DNA of 17,549 nucleotides from Bacteroidales bacterium (GTDB lineage Bacteria; Bacteroidota; Bacteroidia; Bacteroidales; WCHB1-69). Below the pieces are notes generated by a model. That model was not told the DNA's origin and searched no databases. It was given only the letters and a program-made list of their open reading frames with translations. Each line of letters starts with the position of its first letter. Position 1 is the first letter of the stretch. Where the stretch lies: assembly GCA_024400715.1 (NCBI GenBank), contig JAKSMH010000008.1, positions 1 to 17,549 of the forward strand. Direction: 5' to 3'. The translations under genes and the position numbers were made by a program. Positions 7,309 to 13,290 of the stretch are shown here, piece after piece.

Positions 7309-8949
7309 ATGCATAGATTAAAAATCGTTTTTTGTTGGTTGATACTCAGTTTTCAGCTCTTGTCGGTTTCCTCCCAAGATAGCATTAAAAATGTTATTTT
7401 AATGATTCCAGACGGTTGTTCAACAGCCCTATTGTCATCAGCCCGGCTATACCAACAATATTATGACTTGAATCAATCCCATTTGGCCATTGATCCTTTT
7501 CTATGTGGAATGGTTCTCACCCATTCTTCCGACGCTCCTATCGGTGATTCGGCACCAACCAGTTCCTGTTATGTCACCGGTCAACCAAGCCAGACAGGTT
7601 TTATATCCACTTATCCTCAGAAAACCAATCACGACCTATTTCCCATTGATGCCAACAAGGCCTTCCAACCTTTAGCCACCATCTTGGAAGCAGCACGCAT
7701 ATTGAAACACAAAGCCACAGGATTGGTCTTCACCTGTGAATTTCCCCAAGCCACTCCAGCCGACTGTGCCACCCATAGTTATTCTCGCAAAAACTATTCT
7801 TCTATTGCAAGACAAATGGTTAACAATCAAGTAGATATAGTCATTGGAGGCGGTGTAAAATATCTTTCAGACAATATGGTTGATGAATTACAACAAAGGC
7901 ATTATCAGGTTTTTCGTAATGACTACGCCGGAATGCGGGCTTGCTCTTCGGATAAAATGTGGGCTTTATTTGGTTCTACCACTATGCAATTCGACCTTGA
8001 TCGCGACACAACCGCCGAACCTTCCTTGGCTGAAATGACATCCAAAGCCATATCAAGTCTCTCCAAGCATCCTGATGGATTCTTTTTAATGGTGGAAGGC
8101 AGCTTAATTGATCCCGCAGCCCACAATAACGACATCAAAACAGCCATTACGGAATTTCTGGCCTTTAATAAAGCCGTTGAAGTAGCCATCAATTTTGCAC
8201 AACAAGATGGACAAACCGTGGTTTTGATTCTTCCCGATCACGGCTGCGGTGGCATCAATATCGGCAATCGCAAAAGCAATCACGGTTACGACAAGCTATC
8301 TTTGGAGCAAATCATCAAACCTGTTGATAAATTTCTGATTTCCACCAGTAAAATGGCTGATTTGATTAAAAATGAAAAAATGGAAAACCTGGCTCCTCTT
8401 TTTCAAAAATACTATGATGTTCAATTATCGGCATTGCAATTGGAAGCTATTTGCAATGCCTCCAATTATCACGCCTCTCCTATTGAACGAAAGTCTCGTA
8501 AAGGCCCCAATTTAACCCGTACAATTGCACAACTCCTTTATGATAGCACCTATTTTAGCACGACCACGTATGGTCATACCGGAGAAGACGTGTTTCTGGC
8601 CTGCTATCATCCTCAAAACGACATTCCATTGGGAGCCATAACCAATATCGAAGTTAATCAATATCTATGCAAACAACTTGGTATTGATGGACAGTTACCT
8701 CAACTCACAGAAGAAATCTTTACTCCACATCAAACTCTATTCAACGATGCCCAATCCATTACCATCGACAGTTTAGGAAACGAACAATATCGATTAACGG
8801 TGAAATACAAAAAACATACTTTGATTGCCGAAAGTGATGCCAATTATCTTTTCATAGACAAACAACGGATTGATTTAGAGTCAGTTATTGTTTATATGAA
8901 AAAAAATGACACTTTCTATCTTCCTAAGAAAGTCAAAAATGAAAAATAA
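7309..8949 (+). CDS. Secreted alkaline phosphatase family protein
   Basis: Metal-dependent phosphomonoesterase of the PhoA superfamily, exported to periplasm or surface. Numbered from the ATG at 7309 (546 aa), residues 1-22 form a signal peptide ending VSS-Q. The expected zinc/magnesium ligands can be placed: D35 in IPDG; nucleophile S81 in GDSAPTSS; E263, D268 and H272 in VEGSLIDPAAH with the same spacing as E. coli E322/D327/H331; D310-H311 in PDHG; H423 in GHTGEDV. All catalytic positions that I can align are kept, so an active enzyme is likely, though the segment after the nucleophile (PTSSCYVTG) departs from the usual AATATAxATG. In-frame starts upstream (TTG 7231, ATG 7291) would sit in the terminator or at the predicted transcription start. 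Probably used for phosphate scavenging. No T9SS sorting domain is present, so it is likely periplasmic. Confidence 0.88.
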   Translation: MHRLKIVFCWLILSFQLLSVSSQDSIKNVILMIPDGCSTALLSSARLYQQYYDLNQSHLAIDPFLCGMVLTHSSDAPIGDSAPTSSCYVTGQPSQTGFISTYPQKTNHDLFPIDANKAFQPLATILEAARILKHKATGLVFTCEFPQATPADCATHSYSRKNYSSIARQMVNNQVDIVIGGGVKYLSDNMVDELQQRHYQVFRNDYAGMRACSSDKMWALFGSTTMQFDLDRDTTAEPSLAEMTSKAISSLSKHPDGFFLMVEGSLIDPAAHNNDIKTAITEFLAFNKAVEVAINFAQQDGQTVVLILPDHGCGGINIGNRKSNHGYDKLSLEQIIKPVDKFLISTSKMADLIKNEKMENLAPLFQKYYDVQLSALQLEAICNASNYHASPIERKSRKGPNLTRTIAQLLYDSTYFSTTTYGHTGEDVFLACYHPQNDIPLGAITNIEVNQYLCKQLGIDGQLPQLTEEIFTPHQTLFNDAQSITIDSLGNEQYRLTVKYKKHTLIAESDANYLFIDKQRIDLESVIVYMKKNDTFYLPKKVKNEK

Positions 8950-8953
8950 TACA

Positions 8954-8961
8954 TATCTTTG
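8954..8961 (+). promoter_or_regulatory. Promoter -7 element upstream of the 321-aa T9SS protein
   Basis: TATCTTTG begins 5 nt after the phosphatase stop codon. No convincing -33 box is visible. A second, weaker candidate TACTTTTG lies at 8972-8979. Either would give a leader of roughly 80-100 nt before the ATG at 9068. Confidence 0.55.
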
Positions 8962-8994
8962 CAGTGTCGTTTACTTTTGGATTTTTGTTTAACG

Positions 8995-9055
8995 GTCTTC
9001 GCAAGATTCAGAGGAACGGCGTGGAAAGTAAAAATAAAAGTCTTCTAAAGATTCA
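8995..9055 (+). repeat. Imperfect 16-nt direct repeat in the leader
   Basis: GTCTTCGCAAGATTCA (8995-9010) and GTCTTCTAAAGATTCA (9040-9055) match at 14 of 16 positions with a 45-nt period. They lie between the predicted promoter and the start codon of the next gene. Their function is unknown; they could be a regulator or RNA-binding site, or a chance small duplication. Confidence 0.4.
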
Positions 9056-9067
9056 AATACAAAAATT

Positions 9068-10033
9068 ATGAAACAAAATTCTATTTTTTTAGTGCTCCTG
9101 TTGGTGATGGGATACGCCAACGCACAGTATGAATCCTTTTTTGGCCGGCAGACTTGGTCGTATGACGTTGTAGAGTCAATAATCTGTTACACATACGGAT
9201 ACAATCCAAACTTGCTGGGATGTAGTGCCACATGGACTTATCCTTTTGACAAAAGCAGAACAGTTACCGTAAATGACACGGTATATTATAGAACTCCAAG
9301 CCCTTCAGAAGATTGGGATATTTGGCCGGGTCGTACTGTTTATTTGCGGGAAGACAGCGTTAATGGAAGGCTGTTCGGCCGCTATGAAGTTGATGATTAT
9401 GAAAAAGAATATCTGATTTGTGACCTTTCGCTGTCAGTAGGTGATACGTTTACTTTGCAGTCGAATAGTAACAAATTATATTGGTTCCTTGGTGATTTAG
9501 GATCCGAAAAGCTTATGCGTGTGGATTCTATTACTTATCCTTCTGGAAAGAAAATTATTTATCTGACCGTGTTAAATGACCTCGATTCTTTTTTTGGTGC
9601 TGCACATCGCTTCAACGTCAGCTATCGTTTCATGGAAGGTGTCGGTCCTATGTTGGGAATATTTCCTCACGAAAGAAACGGTGTATCATCGGGATTTTTG
9701 TTGTGCATGCACAAGGATGAGGAATTGTTTTATATGACGCACGAGGATTTGGGGTGTTATCAGCATGGTTCAGGCATTTCTAATTATTCATCGGCTGATG
9801 TCCATATCTATCCCAATCCCACGTCACAAGACGTCACTATAGAGTTTGCCACGGAAAATGAGGTTTCCGGAACCGTCATTATTCGGGATATAGTGGGAAG
9901 AGTGTGCAAGCAGGCGTTTGTGAGTTCGAACCATAGCAAAATCTCTGTTGCCGACCTGCCTTCAGGGATTTACATTCTGACCTTTGCAGATGAAAATATG
10001 AAAAAGTTCACCCAAAAAATCGTTAAATATTGA
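9068..10033 (+). CDS. T9SS-secreted protein with C-terminal sorting domain, unknown passenger
   Basis: A 321-residue exported protein. Residues 1-19 are a signal peptide (hydrophobic stretch then YANA-Q). The passenger (about 20-235) is rich in aromatic and acidic residues, with several cysteines and a pattern of short beta strands (for example VTVNDTVYYRT and SLSVGDTFTL); I recognise no catalytic motif and no named family. The C-terminal 75-80 residues are a T9SS type A sorting domain: YPNPTS at about 248-253, a GRVCKQ-type turn, the LPSGIY motif, and a basic end (TQKIVKY). The protein should cross the outer membrane by T9SS and be anchored or released there. Its stop codon overlaps the TTG of a 43-codon ORF. 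By eye its codons end in T or G more often than those of its large neighbour, which may hint at a different history. Confidence 0.8.
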   Translation: MKQNSIFLVLLLVMGYANAQYESFFGRQTWSYDVVESIICYTYGYNPNLLGCSATWTYPFDKSRTVTVNDTVYYRTPSPSEDWDIWPGRTVYLREDSVNGRLFGRYEVDDYEKEYLICDLSLSVGDTFTLQSNSNKLYWFLGDLGSEKLMRVDSITYPSGKKIIYLTVLNDLDSFFGAAHRFNVSYRFMEGVGPMLGIFPHERNGVSSGFLLCMHKDEELFYMTHEDLGCYQHGSGISNYSSADVHIYPNPTSQDVTIEFATENEVSGTVIIRDIVGRVCKQAFVSSNHSKISVADLPSGIYILTFADENMKKFTQKIVKY

Positions 10034-10161
10034 AAAGAAAAATAGTTTTTGCGTTATTTTTGTTGCCAACAGTCGTTTTGTCACAATCTCATAGTTGGGA
10101 TGGAAATTCAATATCGCCCAATGCTAAAATCAAATATGGGTGTCCGATAAAACTTTTTTAA
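10030..10161 (+). CDS. Possible 43-aa secreted micro-ORF or truncated secreted gene
   Basis: A TTG at 10030 overlaps the TGA of the preceding gene (ATTGA) and opens 43 codons. The product starts KRKIVFALFLLPTVV and continues LSQSHSWDGNS, which is a textbook Bacteroidota signal peptide: basic N-end, hydrophobic core, cleavage before Gln after S. About 25 mature residues follow, with one Cys, ending CPIKLF. No relative was recognised. Two readings are possible: a real small secreted peptide made by translational coupling, or the 5' remnant of a larger gene lost by deletion. The strong signal peptide right after an upstream stop argues against a random ORF. There is no ATG, so expression is uncertain. 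Confidence 0.35.
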   Translation: MKRKIVFALFLLPTVVLSQSHSWDGNSISPNAKIKYGCPIKLF

Positions 10162-10167
10162 GGGCAT

Positions 10168-10212
10168 AAGGGCTTATTTCTATTTGGAAATTCAGCCCTT
10201 TGTGTTATTTTT
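10168..10212 (+). terminator. Probable terminator of the 9068-10161 unit
   Basis: AAGGGCT (10168-10174) pairs with AGCCCTT (10194-10200), and inside it ATTTC (10176-10180) pairs with GAAAT (10187-10191). A T-rich but interrupted tail (TGTGTTATTTTT) follows. It is imperfect, so efficiency is uncertain, but the place between convergent genes fits. Confidence 0.5.
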
Positions 10213-10237
10213 GTTGTGCTACAAAATTAAAAATAAC
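10204..10237. repeat. AT-rich inverted repeat between convergent units
   Basis: GTTATTTTT (10204-10212) and AAAAATAAC (10229-10237) are perfectly complementary, with TTGT/ACAA (10214-10217/10221-10224) forming the tip. It may help end minus-strand transcription coming from the mreB operon, but there is no clean T-run on that strand. Confidence 0.4.
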
Positions 10238-10273
10238 ATGGGCAAAAGTACACATTTTTTCGGAGAGCAATAA

Positions 10274-11026
10274 TTAATATTGAATAGTCCACACACTTGG
10301 ACCATTAGACTTAAGCACTTCTTGTGCGGCTTGATTTTGCATTATACTTCCGCCCCAATAATCTAAGTCAAAAGTACTTGGACCGTCAAACCACTGATTA
10401 AGATCCATTGTCAGAGTAAGGTATGTGCCCGATTTCGAAACAGTAAAATGGCAAGGAATCGTAACGACAAAGGAGTTGTCTATAAAATTTGTAATTTCTC
10501 CTTCTTCATCGTAAATCTGTCCCCGTCCGCTATGCATATTAAACGGTTTGACTTCTCCATCGGCGGCTTTCCATTTACCATTGATTTTCATATAATGGTA
10601 GCCGCCGCCCAACACCATAGGCCAATACATATCACATTCCGGAGGATTCACAAAGCGATAATTGGTATTTTGAGCATCCGGAATCCCAAAAGTAAAAGAA
10701 ACCGCGTCATAATTTCCCACGGGAAATGCCTGCACTCCCCAAGCCTTGCTGGTAAAAATCGAATAATCCACATAATGAATTTTGTCGGTTTTTACAACAG
10801 ACCCATCACTCTTGTGGAGACAGACATTGGAAATGAAGAACATAATATCGTTGATTTCATACTGATTGCCTGACGCATTGGTATAAATCCGTTGGTTAGG
10901 AATAAATTTGTCTCCCTTCACGCTAAAATTAAAAAACAAGGACAAATCACCTGTTTGTTCTTTTTGGCAAGCAGCACAAAAAAAAGTCAGGGCTAAGAAT
11001 AAAACTATCAGGCGTTTACCATTCAT
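10274..11026 (-). CDS. MbnP-like lipoprotein
   Basis: A 250-residue envelope lipoprotein when started at the ATG at 11026; a TTG six bases upstream is also in frame. The signal sequence ends FFCAAC-QKE, so Cys20 is the likely lipidated residue. The body follows the MbnP-like pattern (named for the methanobactin-linked copper protein): a first beta strand FFNFSV, then YTNASGNQYEINDIMFFISNV, a lVDY-type segment, GNYDAVSFTFGIPDAQN, MYWPMVLGGGYHYMKINGKW and a His-containing FNMHSG motif. MbnP proteins in other phyla bind copper, sometimes through an oxidised Trp, with a dihaem partner; no such partner is seen here, so copper binding is only a possibility. Its start overlaps the DUF4468 gene by 11 bp, so it is last in the mreB operon and translationally coupled. 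Confidence 0.75.
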   Translation of the reverse strand: MNGKRLIVLFLALTFFCAACQKEQTGDLSLFFNFSVKGDKFIPNQRIYTNASGNQYEINDIMFFISNVCLHKSDGSVVKTDKIHYVDYSIFTSKAWGVQAFPVGNYDAVSFTFGIPDAQNTNYRFVNPPECDMYWPMVLGGGYHYMKINGKWKAADGEVKPFNMHSGRGQIYDEEGEITNFIDNSFVVTIPCHFTVSKSGTYLTLTMDLNQWFDGPSTFDLDYWGGSIMQNQAAQEVLKSNGPSVWTIQY

Positions 11027-11576
11027 CTTCAATAATGACTGGTGGATTCATACCTTCTTCTAAGGATTCAATCAAAGCCAAAATCTGTTCATCAATTTGA
11101 TTTAGATAAGCATATTGGCCGATTTCCCATTTTGGGTTTTCAGTATTCAACCACACTTCGACAGGAGCCGCCGAAGCCGCCTTTTCATTAAAATCAGTAA
11201 TGGTATAACGATATCTGCCTGGACGACATTCGATTTTCATATTGTAATAAACGATATTCTTGAAAACCTTACTTCCATCCTCCTTCAAGACGTGGATTCT
11301 CACACTGGAACGAATTTGAATTACCCCTTGTTCACGGTCGCTTGACTTAATCACCTCATTGGTGTTCTTGTAAAACTTCTTAACCCAGAGCATAGCACGG
11401 TCAAAAAGTTCCTGTGGCGTGGCATTATCCTGTTTCACCACCTCCTTGTAAGTGACGAGATTGGTATTTTCGTCAATAGGAACATTGGGATAAGGTATTT
11501 CCAGCTTACCCTTATTTTGTCCAAAGCAACATATACTGGCGACAATCAACGCGACAAGGCAAATAATTCGTTTCAT
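11016..11576 (-). CDS. DUF4468 domain-containing secreted protein
   Basis: A 186-residue protein with a signal peptide (about 1-20, ending CFG-Q) and one DUF4468 domain (TBP-like fold), a family of unknown function common in Bacteroidota. The family pattern is clear: PVDENTNLVTYKEVV, then a helix ELFDRAMLWVKKFY, a strand SSDREQGVIQIR, and GRYRYTITDF. The ATG shares four bases (ATGA) with the folA stop codon, and its own 3' end overlaps the MbnP-like gene, so it sits in the middle of a coupled operon. Two adjacent Cys in the signal segment (SICC) are not a good lipobox, so periplasmic release rather than lipidation is likelier. Function unknown. Confidence 0.85.
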   Translation of the reverse strand: MKRIICLVALIVASICCFGQNKGKLEIPYPNVPIDENTNLVTYKEVVKQDNATPQELFDRAMLWVKKFYKNTNEVIKSSDREQGVIQIRSSVRIHVLKEDGSKVFKNIVYYNMKIECRPGRYRYTITDFNEKAASAAPVEVWLNTENPKWEIGQYAYLNQIDEQILALIESLEEGMNPPVIIEDEW

Positions 11577-12070
11577 TTTTGTTTCTTTTTATAGGTTTGA
11601 AATCGCAGATCATAGATATTCTTTTCATCTTTCGGCACAAATTCGTCTTCAATCAAATCCCATTCATCAAGATTGAAAGAAGGGAAAAACGCATCTGCCT
11701 GAAAATCAGACAACATTCGTGTAAGATACAGGGTTTCCACCTTATCGATAAAAAGTTTATAAATCGTGGCACCGCCCATAATGAACGGTTGGTCATCATT
11801 TTCCACCAATTTAAGGGCTTCTTCGATAGAAAAAGCCAATTCACAATCTTGATAATCCGCCTCCTTATTTAGTGTGATGACAATATTTCGACGATTTGGA
11901 AGCGGTTTTTTGGGCAAGGATTCCCAGGTACGGTCACCCATCAAAACCGTATGGCCAGAAGTCAAGGTTTTAAAACGCTTTAGATCTACCGGTAAATGGC
12001 ACAGCAATTCATTTTTATAGCCCAATTCCAAATTATTGCCTACCGCGGCAATCATTGACAAATTACGCAT
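11573..12070 (-). CDS. folA: Dihydrofolate reductase
   Basis: Reduces dihydrofolate to tetrahydrofolate with NADPH in the cytosol, feeding thymidylate, purine and methionine synthesis; it is the target of trimethoprim. At 165 residues it has normal length. Motifs in order: IAAVGNNLELGYKNELLCHLP (Met20-type loop), the acidic active-site residue D29 in LPVDLKRFK (equivalent to E. coli D27), MGDRTWESLP, NRRNIVIT and the NADPH-binding FIMGGATIY. It begins 4 bp after the mreB stop and shares an ATGA overlap with the DUF4468 gene. Chromosomal context and ordinary sequence suggest the native housekeeping copy, not an acquired trimethoprim-resistance dfr gene. Confidence 0.96.
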   Translation of the reverse strand: MRNLSMIAAVGNNLELGYKNELLCHLPVDLKRFKTLTSGHTVLMGDRTWESLPKKPLPNRRNIVITLNKEADYQDCELAFSIEEALKLVENDDQPFIMGGATIYKLFIDKVETLYLTRMLSDFQADAFFPSFNLDEWDLIEDEFVPKDEKNIYDLRFQTYKKKQK

Positions 12071-12074
12071 AAGC

Positions 12075-13097
12075 TTATTGTATTAAGAACGGGAACTTAT
12101 CAAAATTCTTTAATGCGATAGCCGTGCCTCGGGCAACGGCCTTCAACGGATCTTCGGCCACGTGCACATTCAATTTCGTTTTCTTTGAAATACGCTTGTC
12201 CAAGCCGCGGAGCAAGGAACCGCCACCTGCCATATAAATACCTGTCTTATAAATATCAGCCGACAATTCCGCAGGCGTATTTTCCAACGCACTGATGACC
12301 GCCGTCTCGATTTTCGAAATGGAACGATCCAACGCCTGAGCTATTTCGCGATAGTTGACTTTGACGCAAATAGGAATACCCTGAAGCAGGTCACGACCGT
12401 AAACCTCGTAATCTTCTGGCGGATTTTCAAGGTCTTCGATGGCAGAACCCACGTGGATTTTGATTTGTTCAGCCGTGCCAAAACCGATGGCAATATTATG
12501 CTTTTTACGCATATAGTCCTGAATGTCGTTATTAAATTCAACGCCCGCAATCTTAATGGATTTACTGCAAACAATACCTCCCAAAGCAATAACGGCGATT
12601 TCACTGGTGCCACCACCTATATCAATAATCATATTACCATTGGAGTCCAATACGTCGATACCCGTACCGATTGCGGCAGCCATTGGCTCATAAATCATAC
12701 GAACTTCCTTGGCGCCAGCATGTTCAGCCGAATCCCTGACGGCGCGTTCTTCCACTTCGGTGATGCCGGAAGGAATACAAATAACCATCTTCAAAGCCTG
12801 CGGAAACAAATAACGCTTCGAACCCGTCATCTTGATGAGTTCATACAATAATTTTTCCGTAGATTGGAAATCCGCGATAACACCGTCACGCAAAGGACGA
12901 ATCGTCTTGATACGTTCGTGTTCCTTTCCTTCCATCATCAAGGCCTTTTTACCTACGGCCTGTAATTCTTTTGTATCTCTATCAATAGCGATAATAGAGG
13001 GCTCATCCACCACCACTTTGTCATTCGACAGAATAACCGTGTTGGCCGTGCCCAAGTCTATTGCTATTTCTTTCGTAAAAATCGAAAATAATCCCAT
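12075..13097 (-). CDS. mreB: Rod shape-determining actin homologue MreB
   Basis: Bacterial actin that polymerises under the inner membrane and guides lateral peptidoglycan synthesis. The 340-residue length is typical. Actin-fold motifs are present in order: phosphate-1 AIDLGTANT (12-20), VVVDEPSIIAID, the helix containing EVEERAVRDSAEHAGA, the MIYEPMAAAIGTG segment, phosphate-2 IDIGGGTSEIAV, and the adenosine motif MAGGGSLLRGL. It starts MGLFSIF, an amphipathic N-end that fits membrane binding. It is first in the operon. The usual followers mreC, mreD, pbp2 and rodA are absent; folA and two envelope proteins come instead, which suggests a second mreB or a rearranged locus. Confidence 0.96.
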   Translation of the reverse strand: MGLFSIFTKEIAIDLGTANTVILSNDKVVVDEPSIIAIDRDTKELQAVGKKALMMEGKEHERIKTIRPLRDGVIADFQSTEKLLYELIKMTGSKRYLFPQALKMVICIPSGITEVEERAVRDSAEHAGAKEVRMIYEPMAAAIGTGIDVLDSNGNMIIDIGGGTSEIAVIALGGIVCSKSIKIAGVEFNNDIQDYMRKKHNIAIGFGTAEQIKIHVGSAIEDLENPPEDYEVYGRDLLQGIPICVKVNYREIAQALDRSISKIETAVISALENTPAELSADIYKTGIYMAGGGSLLRGLDKRISKKTKLNVHVAEDPLKAVARGTAIALKNFDKFPFLIQ

Positions 13098-13144
13098 GAT
13101 ATTATATTGTTTATCAAGTTATGATTCCATAATGATTAAGTTTG

Positions 13145-13152
13145 CAAATGTA
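13145..13152 (-). promoter_or_regulatory. Promoter -7 element of the mreB operon
   Basis: On the minus strand this reads TACATTTG, fitting TAnnTTTG. The expected start near 13138 gives a leader of about 40 nt before the mreB ATG. No clear -33 TTTG was found. Confidence 0.55.
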
Positions 13153-13218
13153 CAAAAAGTTTTTTATCTATCATATTATATTTAATGTGAATTTTTCTTA
13201 ATGTGTTCTTTTTGTAGA

Positions 13219-13252
13219 TTGGCACATAATTTGTAGTAATTTTGTATTTTTG
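13219..13252 (+). promoter_or_regulatory. Promoter of the S46 peptidase operon
   Basis: TATTTTTG at 13245-13252 is the -7 element; TTG at 13219-13221 is a possible -33 element with a 23-nt spacer. It is divergent from the mreB promoter within a 193-bp AT-rich intergenic region. The predicted start, about 13257-13260, excludes the in-frame TTG at 13261 as translation start. Confidence 0.6.
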
Positions 13253-13290
13253 CAGTCTAATTGGAAATCAATTATCAAAAAAAAATACTT

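Noticed and set aside
10243..10250. Minus-strand TACTTTTG promoter-like octamer between convergent genes
   Set aside because: Only six fixed bases in AT-rich DNA, no -33 box, and no gene it would serve; chance match is likely.
11027..11032. TTG start two codons upstream for the MbnP-like lipoprotein
   Set aside because: The ATG at 11026 gives a regular lipoprotein signal and a simple 11-bp coupling overlap.
11573..12070. Acquired trimethoprim-resistance dfr gene
   Set aside because: It is embedded in a coupled operon with mreB, no mobile-element signals are near, and the sequence is an ordinary FolA.
13261..13290. Upstream in-frame TTG start for the S46 peptidase
   Set aside because: It sits at the predicted transcription start and would put ten hydrophilic residues before a perfect signal peptide that begins at ATG 13291.
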